From positions 1 to 64,000 of the IMG/VR virus record IMGVR_UViG_3300046690_000279: a stretch of DNA of 64,000 nt; one strand, given 5' to 3'. Each line of letters opens with the position of its first letter. The first letter of the stretch is position 1. The DNA comes from a virus. A program made the position numbers and the translations under genes. The notes under the pieces are model-generated. The model had not been told where the DNA came from. It searched no databases and was given only the letters and a program-made list of their open reading frames with translations. Below, one piece after another: positions 13,540 through 22,939 of the stretch.

Positions 13540-16500
13540 ATGGGTGCTCTGCCTCCCGTATTCATTGAGTTTCTCGGCCGCTCTACGGGCTTTATGACCA
13601 CGGCCAAGGGTGTCAAGACTGAGCTAGCCAGCGTGGAACGCGAGGGTGGCGGCAACATGGCCAAGATGGGCGGTGTGGCCAAGGCTGCATTGCTCGGCAT
13701 TGGCGTAGCCGCTGGCGTGGTCGCAGTCAAGACAGCGCACATGGCCGCTGACTTTCAGACTCAAATGACCCGTGTTCGCACTGGTGCTGGCGAGTCTGCC
13801 AAGAACATGAGCCTGGTCGGCGATGGTGTGCTGGCCATGGCGGGTAAGGTCGGTGAGTCGACCAAGGATCTAACCGCAGGCCTGTACATGGTTGAGTCCG
13901 CTGGCTTCCACGGACAGAACGCGCTCGACGTGCTTCGCGTAAGCGCGCAGGGTGCCAAGGTTGGTGCCGCTGACTTGGCCACGGTTACCGACGCCGTGAC
14001 CACGGCCATGAACGCCTACAACCTGCAAAGCTCGAACGTAGCCAAGAACACGCAGAACACGACCGACGTCATGAACGCGCTGGTCGGCACTGAGGCCGAA
14101 GGCAAGACGAATCTGGAAGCCCTTGCTGGCTCCATGTCCGGCATTCTGCCTGTGGCTGCTGCTGCGCACGTGAAGCTAAACGAAGTGCTCGGGGCCATGG
14201 CCACGATGACTTCGCAGGGTACGGATGCGCGCGTGTCGGCTACCTATCTGCGCCAGACGATTGGGCAGTTGTCCAACCCATCGGCCAAGGCAGCGACGAC
14301 CATGAAGGGGCTGGGGCTTAATGCCAACGCCGTTTCCAAGGAGCTGGGCTCGAAGGGGCTCGCGGCGACGCTGAACACGCTTACGGACGCCATCAAGAAC
14401 AAGATGGGCCCCGGTGGCGATGTCTTCATCAAGACCCTGGAAAAGGCCTCGAAGAGTAGCAAGGACTTTCAGGGCGAACTCAACAAGGCCAGCGGCGCGA
14501 AGAAGACCTATATCGGCGCGCTGTCCACCATGGTCGGCGGAACTAAGTCGATGATGGGTGCGCTGATGCTTACGGGCTCACACATGGACACGTTCAAGAA
14601 GAACGTGGACGGCATCGGCAAGCACGTCAAGGAAGGTGGAAAGTCCGTTGAAGGCTGGGCGGACGTGCAGAAAACATTCAATCAGCGCATGGCCGAATTC
14701 AAGGGCACTGCCGAAGCCATCGGCATCAAGATAGGTCAGTCGCTGCTGCCTGCGTTCACGCAGTTCGTGGGGGCCCTGGTCGATGGTGTCGGGTGGCTGA
14801 CTAAGCACAAGGACGTTGTCATCGCGGTGGGTGGCGCCATCGGCGGTGTGTTGACCTACGGCCTTTACGCGGCGGCAGGTGCAGCGCTGGTATTCGCCGA
14901 TGCGATGCTTATGAACCCAGTGACGTACATCGTTCTTGGCGTGATGGCGCTGGGTGCAGCAATTGCGCTTCTGTTCACGCACTGGAAGTCAGTTTCATCG
15001 TGGCTTTCCGGCGCGTGGCACACGGTAGTGCAGGGGCTTGGTACCGCTTGGCATTGGCTGGCGGACCAGACCATGAGCACTTGGCACACGATCGAGAATC
15101 TCGTAACGGTGGCCTGGCGCGCTGTGGCCAACTTCTTTTCCTCCGCGTGGCACACGGTCACTGACCCAATCGTCAAGGCTTGGCACTGGGTGGCTAACGC
15201 CACGTCCACGGTATGGAACGCCATCGCCGGATTCTTCCGGAAGTGGTGGCCGCTACTGCTGATCATCTTCGCGCCGTTCGTCGCCCTACTCGTCGCCCTC
15301 TGGAATCGCTTCCACACGACCGTTTGGAACAAGGTCAAGTCGACCTGGTCCGCTGTCGCCGGATTCCTAAGCGGCACCTGGGACGGCATCAAGTCGGTAG
15401 CAAAGTCGGTCTGGGCATCCGTACAGCGGAACATTGTCAACCCGGTCATGTCGGTCTGGCACAAGCTAGTCAGCGTTTGGGACGCCGTATCGAGCTACCT
15501 TGGCGGTAAGTGGTCTGACATCAAGGCCGTTGCGCTGATTACGTGGCTGGAAATCAAAAAGTCGATGATTGACCCGATCACCGGCGCTTGGCACACCATC
15601 ACCAAAACGATGGGCGATATCAAGGACACGATTTCCAAGAAACTCAATGACGCCTGGTCCGCTGTCAAGAACATCGGTTCCAAGTTCCTGAGCATCGGTA
15701 CGGCCATCGTTCAGGGCATCATTACCGGCATCAAGAACAAGGTCGGTGATCTGTTCAGTTCGCTCGGCGGGTTGGCCGAAGACGCGCTCGCGCACGCTAA
15801 GGCTGCTTTGCACGTCAACAGCCCGTCAAAGAAGTTCCGGGACCAGGTCGGTAAGGCCATCCCCGAGGGAATCGCCGCAGGTGTTCGGCAGAATGCTGGA
15901 ATGGCTCACGCCGCAGTGCGGGAAACCGCAGGCGACATGGTGACGCACTTCAAGGGCGCACTCGGCATCAACTCCCCCAGCAAGGTGTTCCGGCAGCTAG
16001 GCATTTGGGTCAACCAGGGTCTAGTTGACGGGCTAACCGGCTCGCTGTCGCAGGTAAAGAGCGCGATTAAGAAGACCGAGACTGAGCTGATACAGGCTCG
16101 GAATCGGCTCGCTGACATGCTCGGTACGAAGGCAGGCAAGGGTCACTCGGGGTGGATCAAGGCGCATGAGGCTGCAATCTCGCATCTTGAGTCGTACGTC
16201 AAGCAAGAGGGCGTGCAGCTAGAGAAACTCGCTAAGCAGCGTGACAGCGTCGCAAAGCGGCTGAAGGCAGCGCAGTCCCACCTGAAGGACATTCAGAAGG
16301 AATGGACGTCCGAACGGGACAGCATAGCCAGCGGCATCATGCAGGGCGCTTCGGTGGTCATGCAGGCGCAGGCGGACGGCGCTGTCCTCACTACGGGCGA
16401 CGTGCTGGCGAACATGCAGAACCAAATGCAGGCTGCTGTCCAGTTCGCGAATGAGCTGAAGGAGCTTAAGAAGCGCGGGCTTTCGTCTTCGCTGATTGAG

Positions 16501-17091
16501 CAGCTAGCTTCGGCCGGTGTTGATCAGGGTGGCGCTACAGCGCAGGCCTTGATGGGCGCCAACGGCAGTCAGATAGCGCAGCTCAACAACATGCAGTCGA
16601 CGCTGACCAGTTCGGCAAAGTCCACTGGTGCGGTTGTCGCTGACAGCATGTACGGAGCGGGCATCAACGCCGCAAAGGGACTGGTCCGGGGACTTCAATC
16701 CCAGGAAAAGGCCATCGACAAGCAGATGTTGAAGATAGCGAAGTCGATGGAGACGGCTATCAAGCGCGCGCTGGGCATCAAGTCGCCATCGCGCTTGTTC
16801 CACCAGATTGGCCAGTTCATCACGGCTGGCCTGGTAGGCGGCATCGACAGCGGCAACCGGGACGTGCAGAGCGCTGCGGCGCGCATGTCTGACGCTGTGA
16901 TCCGGGGTTCCGACGCTCCTACGCTGAGTGGCTCGGCTATCGGCTCGACTGCTGCGGGTGTGGTCCACATGGTTCACATTGAAGTCCATGGCTCCGTGCG
17001 AACGGACCAGGACCTACGGGACGTCATCCAGCGGGAAATGTATCGCTTCGGCGGACGCAACTCCCGTACCTGGGTCGAAGCTAAGCGCTAG
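13540..17091 (+). CDS. Tape measure protein
   Basis: 1183 residues, the longest gene. The N-terminal part resembles TP901-type tape measures (TAGLYMVESAGFHGQNALDV, GSMSGILPVAAAAHVKLNEV). Two hydrophobic stretches lie around 425-475. Next is a region of Trp-rich repeats (AWHTV, AWHWL, VWNAI) about 490-690, then helical and coiled-coil segments (about 830-930) and three INSPSK/IKSPSR-type motifs. Length sets tail length. SD GGGAGG precedes ATG. The Trp-repeat and following block differ most from unit B although total length is identical. Confidence 0.94.
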   Translation: MGALPPVFIEFLGRSTGFMTTAKGVKTELASVEREGGGNMAKMGGVAKAALLGIGVAAGVVAVKTAHMAADFQTQMTRVRTGAGESAKNMSLVGDGVLAMAGKVGESTKDLTAGLYMVESAGFHGQNALDVLRVSAQGAKVGAADLATVTDAVTTAMNAYNLQSSNVAKNTQNTTDVMNALVGTEAEGKTNLEALAGSMSGILPVAAAAHVKLNEVLGAMATMTSQGTDARVSATYLRQTIGQLSNPSAKAATTMKGLGLNANAVSKELGSKGLAATLNTLTDAIKNKMGPGGDVFIKTLEKASKSSKDFQGELNKASGAKKTYIGALSTMVGGTKSMMGALMLTGSHMDTFKKNVDGIGKHVKEGGKSVEGWADVQKTFNQRMAEFKGTAEAIGIKIGQSLLPAFTQFVGALVDGVGWLTKHKDVVIAVGGAIGGVLTYGLYAAAGAALVFADAMLMNPVTYIVLGVMALGAAIALLFTHWKSVSSWLSGAWHTVVQGLGTAWHWLADQTMSTWHTIENLVTVAWRAVANFFSSAWHTVTDPIVKAWHWVANATSTVWNAIAGFFRKWWPLLLIIFAPFVALLVALWNRFHTTVWNKVKSTWSAVAGFLSGTWDGIKSVAKSVWASVQRNIVNPVMSVWHKLVSVWDAVSSYLGGKWSDIKAVALITWLEIKKSMIDPITGAWHTITKTMGDIKDTISKKLNDAWSAVKNIGSKFLSIGTAIVQGIITGIKNKVGDLFSSLGGLAEDALAHAKAALHVNSPSKKFRDQVGKAIPEGIAAGVRQNAGMAHAAVRETAGDMVTHFKGALGINSPSKVFRQLGIWVNQGLVDGLTGSLSQVKSAIKKTETELIQARNRLADMLGTKAGKGHSGWIKAHEAAISHLESYVKQEGVQLEKLAKQRDSVAKRLKAAQSHLKDIQKEWTSERDSIASGIMQGASVVMQAQADGAVLTTGDVLANMQNQMQAAVQFANELKELKKRGLSSSLIEQLASAGVDQGGATAQALMGANGSQIAQLNNMQSTLTSSAKSTGAVVADSMYGAGINAAKGLVRGLQSQEKAIDKQMLKIAKSMETAIKRALGIKSPSRLFHQIGQFITAGLVGGIDSGNRDVQSAAARMSDAVIRGSDAPTLSGSAIGSTAAGVVHMVHIEVHGSVRTDQDLRDVIQREMYRFGGRNSRTWVEAKR

Positions 17092-17096
17092 TTACT

Positions 17097-17130
17097 GGGG
17101 AGCACATACGGATATCCGTATGTGCTCCCC
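17097..17130. promoter_or_regulatory. Palindromic operator, 34-bp perfect dyad
   Basis: The 22-bp palindrome (17103-17124) is extended by GGGGAG on the left and CTCCCC on the right, giving a perfect 34-bp dyad between the tape measure and tail-tip genes. As RNA it is a strong hairpin. Identical flanks at 57253. Confidence 0.82.
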
Positions 17131-17147
17131 TCACTGAAGGGTTACCG

Positions 17148-19976
17148 ATGGCACTGAATCCCAACTACCCCGTGATTGAGGAGATTTGGGGGCCCTCGTG
17201 GGGCGCTGCGGGTGCCTCGCTGCCCTCAACCAGACTGGTGAACCTTGTTGACCGCACGCTGTCATCGGCGTCCGCGCGGCGGGGAAAGCAGTACGAACTA
17301 GACCAGATAAACGCTGGCGAGTACGGCGTCACGCTGGGCTCACAGGATGGCGTGCTAGACCCGACCAACACCAGCGGCCCCTACGGCGGGAAGATCCTGC
17401 CGCTTCAGCCCTACCGGCGCCGTGCCCAGTGGCCACCTACGGCCAACATCCTTGACGCTGTGGTGGCAACCGCTGGCGAGGGTTACACCGCTGGCACGGT
17501 CCCCGCATCCTTCAACATGATTTTCCCGACCGGGGCCATTACCAGCACCATTGCAGTGCCGACGGCCGGTTACGCGTGGCAGGGCTCAAACGTCTTCTCG
17601 TTCGCCATTCCGGCAAACCAGGGGGCTAACTCGAACATCTTCAAGACTGAGGCGTACGGCATTCGCCCCGGCAAGAAACTCACGTTCTCTGCGTACATGG
17701 CGAACATAACGCCGAGCACTACGGCGCCGGTAAACCTGTTCATTTCCTGGCTCAACGCCGATGGCTCCGCCGTGTTCGCCAACGGTGTCTCGGTCACCCT
17801 GAACGGCGCCTCTGGCTCCCCTGCCTGGCAGCGCGTCACGGTCACCGCTACGGCCCCCACCACGGGCGCTGTGTATGGCATGCGCATTGGACTCAACGTA
17901 CCTGGCAGTGGCTTCGGCACGTCCGCCGCTACGGTCTACGTCGATGGGCTACAGGCTGAGTGGGCGAGCACGGCGAGCACATGGGTTTCTCCCGGCACTT
18001 GGTACCCGATCTTCAGCGGTTTCACGGAGCGCTGGCCAACCACTTGGGCCGAAGGGGGTACGTACGGCCAGGTGTCCCCTACCGCCGTTGACTCCTTCGC
18101 ACTGCTCTCGCAGGTGCAACTACGGGAAGTGTTCGCCGAGGAAATCGCCGCGCACTCCCCACGGTTCAACTACACCATGGGCGACGCAACCGGGGTCACC
18201 TCATTCGCGGACGCCACAGGCAACATGCCTTCTGCGCCGTTGGTGAACGCCAAGACAGGTTCAGGCAACTGGACTTCCGGCAACGCCGTAACAGCGGCGA
18301 ACCTGGCTACCGGCACATTTACCGGCAGTACGGGCACGGTCACCACCTCTGCGCCGCTGACTCCGGGGGTCAACGGTGCCCCTAACCCTGCAACCATGCT
18401 CGCGCTGAGCGACGCTGGCGTTAAGGGTCCCGCTAGCTCCGCGTGGACGCGAATGATCGCGTTTCGCTACACCGCTGGCAGTAACCCGGCAGATCTTGCC
18501 TACGTCTGGAATTCGCAGACCACGGCCACGCCCGATATTCACGCGGGGCAGATCACGGTCTACATCGAGTCGACCGGGCATCTTCGCATCTCCACGCAGG
18601 CTGTCGGATTCATTACCGGCTCAACGCCGTTCAATGACTCGCAGTCTGTGACTGATGGGAACTGGCACCTGGCCGTGTTCGGGATCAGCGGAACGACCAT
18701 GACCATTTCCCTCGACGGTGTCACCACGACGCAGACCATTTCGTCGTCGCAGATTCCGCCGCTGAATTCCATGTTTGACTACGTCGGCGCTAACTACATG
18801 CCCGGCACGAAGACAGCGAACTGCGTTTACAAGGGTGATCTGGCATTCGTCGCTGAGTTCCCGTCGCTGCTGTCGTCGGCTGACATGGGGCAGCTTTACA
18901 GCACGTGGCGCACCAGCGCTTCGGGCGAGTCCAGTGCAGCGCGGTACGCACGTATCCTGCGCTACTCCGGTTACGGGGGTGCCAGCAACATCGGCACAGG
19001 CTTGACGACGTCCATGGGGCCTGCCAGCGACATCGGCGGGGCGGACGTCATGTCAGCGCTGAACAATGTGGTGACTACCGAGAATGGCGAGCACTTCGTA
19101 ACGGCGGATGGCACGGTGACATTCCGGGGCCGTGGCTACCGGTACAACGCGCTGACTCCGGTCTGGACGTTCGGCGACGGCACGGGCGAATACCCGTACG
19201 AAGATCTCCAGTTGGACTTTGACAGCACGCACCTAAGCAACGTGGTAACGGTCACTCAGCAGAGCACCGGAACCAACCTCGTGGCGCAGGACAGCGCGAG
19301 CATTGCGAGCTATTACACGCGCACCATGACGCGAACTCTCAACGTCACCAGTGGCCTTGAGTGCCAGGATGCCGCCGACTATTTCGTGAGCCGGTACAAG
19401 GACCCGCTTACGCGAGTGCAGAGCATCAAACTGCACCCGTCGGCTGCGCCTGCGCTGTGGCCCCTTCTGCTGGGCCTAGAGCTGGGCACCCGCGTGCGTA
19501 TCAACCGGCGCCCGCCCGGGGCCCCCCTGGTGTCCGTCGACTGCTTTGTTGAGCAAATCCAGTGGGACATGGACAGCTCTAACGAAGCCTTTGTGACGTT
19601 GCAGTGCAGTCCGGTCGACCCGCACGTCTACGGGCAGTTCGGCGCGTTCTATACGACGCTGAACAACTCGCCTTCGGCCGGTGCCACCTCGATCACGCTG
19701 AACGCTGGCGCGGACAACATCAACCCGCTGGCCGCGCAGTTGCCCGCTGGCACTCAGCTAGTGGTGGGGCTCGGCACGGCCAATCAGGAAACGGTGACTC
19801 TGACGGCCGTCGGCGTGACCACTTCAGGGTGGACGACGTCCGCTTGTGGTGTGAGCGCGCTAACTAAGTCGCATGCCGCAGGCGAAACCGTGTGTGAGGT
19901 GCTGCCCGCTGGCGTCAGCGATCCCGTGGCATTCGATGCGCCGCAGAAATTCGACCAGGTTGTTTTCGCCTATTAG
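17148..19976 (+). CDS. Large minor tail protein with LamG-like domain
   Basis: 942 residues. The N-terminal block (YPVIEEIWGPSWGAA) is highly conserved with unit B. Residues about 105-275 form a diverged beta-sandwich resembling a carbohydrate-binding module. A LamG/concanavalin-like jelly roll follows (DGNWHLAVFGISGTTMTISL, about 500-520). The C-terminal third has the features of a distal tail or baseplate component. Probably it contacts the host surface at the tail tip. Confidence 0.8.
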   Translation: MALNPNYPVIEEIWGPSWGAAGASLPSTRLVNLVDRTLSSASARRGKQYELDQINAGEYGVTLGSQDGVLDPTNTSGPYGGKILPLQPYRRRAQWPPTANILDAVVATAGEGYTAGTVPASFNMIFPTGAITSTIAVPTAGYAWQGSNVFSFAIPANQGANSNIFKTEAYGIRPGKKLTFSAYMANITPSTTAPVNLFISWLNADGSAVFANGVSVTLNGASGSPAWQRVTVTATAPTTGAVYGMRIGLNVPGSGFGTSAATVYVDGLQAEWASTASTWVSPGTWYPIFSGFTERWPTTWAEGGTYGQVSPTAVDSFALLSQVQLREVFAEEIAAHSPRFNYTMGDATGVTSFADATGNMPSAPLVNAKTGSGNWTSGNAVTAANLATGTFTGSTGTVTTSAPLTPGVNGAPNPATMLALSDAGVKGPASSAWTRMIAFRYTAGSNPADLAYVWNSQTTATPDIHAGQITVYIESTGHLRISTQAVGFITGSTPFNDSQSVTDGNWHLAVFGISGTTMTISLDGVTTTQTISSSQIPPLNSMFDYVGANYMPGTKTANCVYKGDLAFVAEFPSLLSSADMGQLYSTWRTSASGESSAARYARILRYSGYGGASNIGTGLTTSMGPASDIGGADVMSALNNVVTTENGEHFVTADGTVTFRGRGYRYNALTPVWTFGDGTGEYPYEDLQLDFDSTHLSNVVTVTQQSTGTNLVAQDSASIASYYTRTMTRTLNVTSGLECQDAADYFVSRYKDPLTRVQSIKLHPSAAPALWPLLLGLELGTRVRINRRPPGAPLVSVDCFVEQIQWDMDSSNEAFVTLQCSPVDPHVYGQFGAFYTTLNNSPSAGATSITLNAGADNINPLAAQLPAGTQLVVGLGTANQETVTLTAVGVTTSGWTTSACGVSALTKSHAAGETVCEVLPAGVSDPVAFDAPQKFDQVVFAY

Positions 19977-19991
19977 GAAAGGTGACCCCGT

Positions 19992-20513
19992 ATGGGCACT
20001 GTCCCCACCCCTGCCACGGTCGCAACGGGCAACTTTCTGACGTCCGCGCTGTGGAATGCGCAGGTGCGCGACCCGAATAACTTCCTTTTCGGCGTCCCGG
20101 TATTCCGTGGATTCCAGAACGCAGCGCAGTCATTCGCGTCTAGTTCGTCGTACGCCCCTATTTTGCTGGACTCTGAGAGTTTCGACCCTGAGGGTGGGCA
20201 CAGCACCACCACTAACACGAGCCGGTTTACCGTGCAGACAGCGGGCTATTACTACGTGTCTGTTTTCGCTTCCTTCCTGGGGAGCGCCACTGGTGGCCGA
20301 GCAATTGCCGTGTCAGTCAACGGCACTGCGACTGTTCAGTCACAGCAGGCGCCACCGCCATCTAACTCATGGTCCGGGGGTACCAATTGGCTCGGGTACC
20401 TCAACGTCGGTGACTACGTGGAAGCCACGGCGTGGCAAAACAGCGGCGCCAGCCTGTCTATGACCACAGGGGCGTTCTCCGCTTCACTCTCCCTCTTCTG
20501 GGTCGCTAGGTAA
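19992..20513 (+). CDS. Tail-tip protein, probable receptor-binding
   Basis: 173 residues, beta-rich. After a conserved anchor (TGNFLTSALWNAQVRDP) comes a C1q/TNF-like jelly roll pattern (GGHSTTTNTSRFTVQTAGYY). The unit B counterpart (60135) keeps the anchor and GGHSTTTNTSR but is otherwise very different, as expected for a protein under receptor selection. No enzyme motif. Confidence 0.65.
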   Translation: MGTVPTPATVATGNFLTSALWNAQVRDPNNFLFGVPVFRGFQNAAQSFASSSSYAPILLDSESFDPEGGHSTTTNTSRFTVQTAGYYYVSVFASFLGSATGGRAIAVSVNGTATVQSQQAPPPSNSWSGGTNWLGYLNVGDYVEATAWQNSGASLSMTTGAFSASLSLFWVAR

Positions 20514-20521
20514 GGAATCAC

Positions 20522-20770
20522 ATGCAGACATTCCAAGGTACTGACTACAACATCACGGTCACGGACACCTCGGGTAACCAACTAGCGTTTCTTGACCTGT
20601 CAAGCACGGGTGGCATGACCGACACGGCCGCGCTTGCGCTGGTCGATACGCTTCGCAATTTCGCTTGGCCGTCCGCAATGGCCCCCGTAACTGTCTACGC
20701 GACCAAGTCAGAAAGCAACGTCACAACTACGCAGTGCAGCGCCAGCACCACTCCCCCGACCTTCAGCTAA
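20522..20770 (+). CDS. Small tail-tip associated protein
   Basis: 82 residues. The frame is conserved in unit B (60696) with the same length and the same end (TPPTFS), but the first 60 residues are largely different. It is encoded between the receptor-binding candidate and the lysin. Unknown function. Confidence 0.65.
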   Translation: MQTFQGTDYNITVTDTSGNQLAFLDLSSTGGMTDTAALALVDTLRNFAWPSAMAPVTVYATKSESNVTTTQCSASTTPPTFS

Positions 20771-20780
20771 GGAGCAACAC

Positions 20781-21467
20781 ATGGCAGTTCTAGGCGTAGA
20801 TGTTTCCGGATATCAGGCGGTCGACTTCCCTACCAAGGGTCTGGCGTTTGCCTTCGTCAAGGCCACTGAGGGTACAGGTTACGTGAACCCTCGTTACAGC
20901 GGGCAGGTTGCGCATGCGCGTTCCGCTGGCCTGGTGGTCGGTCACTATCATTTCGGCAAGAATGGCGGTGCCGCTGAGGCCGATTACTTCCTGAGCAAGG
21001 TGCAGCTACACACGGGCGATATTCTCGCGTTCGATTGGGAGACCAGCGGCGTAAGCCAGGCCGAGCGTGATGCCTTTGTGGCGCGCGTGAAGGCTAAGGC
21101 GCCCCATCACAAGGTCGTGCTGTACTGCAACACGGATTACTGGCACAACCGCGATGCCGACAACGGCGGGCCGATGGACGGGCTATGGATCGCCGACCCC
21201 AACCACCCCGCTGGCAAGCCCGGCATCAAGGCGCCGTGGCGCTTCCACCAGTATTCGTGGGCGGGTGGTATCGACCGCAACGTGGCGAACTTCAAGGACG
21301 CTGCTGCGCTTCGCGCTTGGGCCAATCCTCCTGCGGCTAAGCCTCCGGTCGTCACGAAGCCTGCGCCCGTTCCGGCGAAGCCTGCACCCGCCCCTGCGCC
21401 GACGCTGGAATACCGCGTATCCGCTCTTGAGGCCACCGTGAAGGCCATTCAGGCGAAGCTCAAGTAA
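20781..21467 (+). CDS. Endolysin, GH25 muramidase
   Basis: 228 residues. The GH25 fold is shown by GVDVSGYQ at the start, FVKATEGTGYVNPRYSGQ, and the catalytic LAFDWE (D85, E87). It cuts the N-acetylmuramic acid-beta-1,4-N-acetylglucosamine bond. A Lys/Pro/Ala linker (VTKPAPVPAKPAPAPAP) leads to a short coiled-coil end (YRVSALEATVKAIQAKL) in place of a recognised wall-binding domain. There is no signal peptide, so release depends on the holin-like genes downstream. Confidence 0.93.
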   Translation: MAVLGVDVSGYQAVDFPTKGLAFAFVKATEGTGYVNPRYSGQVAHARSAGLVVGHYHFGKNGGAAEADYFLSKVQLHTGDILAFDWETSGVSQAERDAFVARVKAKAPHHKVVLYCNTDYWHNRDADNGGPMDGLWIADPNHPAGKPGIKAPWRFHQYSWAGGIDRNVANFKDAAALRAWANPPAAKPPVVTKPAPVPAKPAPAPAPTLEYRVSALEATVKAIQAKLK

Positions 21468-21541
21468 CCAGGCTGGTATCCGACCCGCTAGCTTCCCAGG
21501 GAAGAGGGCGGGTCGGGCACCCGATCGGCAAGGGCATTCCC

Positions 21542-21850
21542 ATGATTGATGGAGCAAGTATTGCCCCTGGTATGGCGTGGGTCATTGGAGCCATCGGCGC
21601 AAGCCTGGTGACCACTGGCCCCGCTTACTTGGCTGCACGTAAGTCCCGTGGCGCTGCACGTGAAGAAGGAGCGCTCACACGCGATGCAGTCGTGGGCGCT
21701 ATCGGCGAGCTAAACGGGCGCCTCGATGGCCTCAGGGATGACCTGTCAGAAGTACGCGAGTGGCAGGCAGCACACACGACCGAGCACGCCATTTCGGCAT
21801 TTCAGCGAACGGACCCACATCCGCGCCTAGAGCGCAGAAACACGGAGTGA
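21542..21850 (+). CDS. Holin-like membrane protein 1
   Basis: 102 residues. One N-terminal hydrophobic span (MAWVIGAIGASLVTTGPAYL) is followed by a charged coiled coil (GRLDGLRDDLSEVREWQAA). The end is basic. Placed directly after the lysin. Nearly identical at 61711. Holin or lysis co-factor by position and topology. Confidence 0.65.
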   Translation: MIDGASIAPGMAWVIGAIGASLVTTGPAYLAARKSRGAAREEGALTRDAVVGAIGELNGRLDGLRDDLSEVREWQAAHTTEHAISAFQRTDPHPRLERRNTE

Positions 21851-21855
21851 AACGA

Positions 21856-22209
21856 ATGGCCATTTCCGGCAAGGTAACTGCGTCCACCGTTGCGGCGGCA
21901 GGGACCACGATTGTTGCGGGCATCATCGCGCCGCATGTGTTCAGTCACAGCGTGCCCAGTGACGTGCGGGGGCTCATCGAGGGTGGCGTGACCGCCGTTC
22001 TTACCTTCGTGTCTGGCTACCTCGCGAAGCACGGCATTTCTTACGAGCGGCTCGCCGCTGACACTGCCGCTGTGGCCGAGGATCTTGGGGTCCCGTACAT
22101 GGCCCTGCCTGACGTCACTGCGGAGGCTTCGCCGGACGTCGTCGCCGCTGGTGCTGGCTCGGTCGCTGTCGGCGCAGTTGTGACCCGTGAGGCTCAGCCG
22201 CTGGCGTAG
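21856..22209 (+). CDS. Holin-like membrane protein 2
   Basis: 117 residues from ATG with GGAG 8 nt upstream; a GTG at 21847 overlapping the previous stop is also possible. Two hydrophobic spans are visible (STVAAAGTTIVAGIIAPHVF and GVTAVLTFVSGYLA) with a short loop, then an Ala/Val-rich tail. This topology fits a class II holin. Last gene of the late operon, before a strong terminator. Confidence 0.7.
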   Translation: MAISGKVTASTVAAAGTTIVAGIIAPHVFSHSVPSDVRGLIEGGVTAVLTFVSGYLAKHGISYERLAADTAAVAEDLGVPYMALPDVTAEASPDVVAAGAGSVAVGAVVTREAQPLA

Positions 22210-22213
22210 CGCC

Positions 22214-22229
22214 GGTAACCGACTCGCTA
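22214..22229 (+). promoter_or_regulatory. GGTAACCGAC element before dNMP kinase
   Basis: GGTAACCGACTCGCTA lies 38 nt before the kinase GTG and immediately in front of the late-operon terminator. If it drives the kinase gene, transcription must start within or after the terminator stem. Confidence 0.6.
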
Positions 22230-22266
22230 ACCCTCTCCTAGGTAGCCCCTAGGAGAGGGATTTTTT
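22230..22266 (+). terminator. Late operon terminator
   Basis: CCCTCTCCTAGG pairs perfectly with CCTAGGAGAGGG (12 bp) around a 5-nt loop and is followed by ATTTTTT: a textbook intrinsic terminator between the lysis genes and the first early gene. Confidence 0.9.
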
Positions 22267-22267
22267 C

Positions 22268-22828
22268 GTGTACAACATCGCTCTTATCGGTAAGGCCCGT
22301 TCCGGCAAGGACACTGCCGCCGCTTTCCTGGTTCGCGAGCGCGCTTATACCCGCGTGGCGTTCGCCGATCCGCTGAAGGAAATGGCGCTGAGCATTGACC
22401 CGTGGATACCCACCCACCCTTATGGGGATCGGCGCATCCATGTGCGCCTGTCTGCGCTCGTCCGTGACGCTGGCTGGGAATACGCAAAGGACCACTACCC
22501 GGAGGTGCGCCACACACTTCAGCGCATCGGGCAGACACAGCGCGAATTCGACGCCGATTACTGGGTGAACGTCGCAGCGCGGAAGATTGCGGGTGCAGAG
22601 CGCTGGAACCTGCCCGTAGTGGTCACAGATGTGCGCTACCGGAACGAGGCGGACATGTTGCGCGCCCGTGGTTTCCGCATGGTGCGGATCATCCGCCCGT
22701 TCGCTGAGATGCGACAGGGGGCGTCAGCCCAGCACGCCAGCGAGACGGAGCTTGACGACTACCCGGCGGACGTCCTGATCCGCAACGATGGCGACCTGGC
22801 GCAGCTTCAACGCGCGATTCTCTTCTAG
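22268..22828 (+). CDS. Deoxynucleoside monophosphate kinase
   Basis: 186 residues. The P-loop GKARSGKDT (8-16) is followed by VAFADPLKEMA, a signature of phage dNMP kinases, and later VVTDVRYRNEADMLRARGFR with the conserved DVR. It phosphorylates dNMPs for phage DNA synthesis. The GTG start lies right after the terminator U-tract with only a weak SD. The copy in unit B is at 62432. Confidence 0.88.
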   Translation: MYNIALIGKARSGKDTAAAFLVRERAYTRVAFADPLKEMALSIDPWIPTHPYGDRRIHVRLSALVRDAGWEYAKDHYPEVRHTLQRIGQTQREFDADYWVNVAARKIAGAERWNLPVVVTDVRYRNEADMLRARGFRMVRIIRPFAEMRQGASAQHASETELDDYPADVLIRNDGDLAQLQRAILF

Positions 22829-22833
22829 ACCTG

Positions 22834-22874
22834 AGCCCCTGGCTTGCGCTTCCCGCGCAGGTCGGGGGCTTTTC
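22834..22874 (+). terminator. Terminator after dNMP kinase
   Basis: AGCCCC and GGGGCT enclose an inner TGCGC/GCGCA hairpin and are followed by TTTT. The same element follows the kinase at 62995. Confidence 0.72.
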
Positions 22875-22885
22875 TGCGTTCAGGG

Positions 22886-22939
22886 CACATACGGATATCC
22901 GTATGTGGTTTGACAGCGCTAGACGCGCGCCGCTAGTCT
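22886..22939 (+). promoter_or_regulatory. Operator joined to a sigma-70 type promoter
   Basis: The perfect palindrome (22886-22907) is followed 2 nt later by TTGACA (22910-22915), an 18-nt spacer and TAGTCT (22934-22939). A leader with AACAACGAAGGGGC leads to the GTG at 22978. A protein bound at the palindrome would touch the -35 box, so this is the clearest evidence that the palindrome is an operator. Confidence 0.82.
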
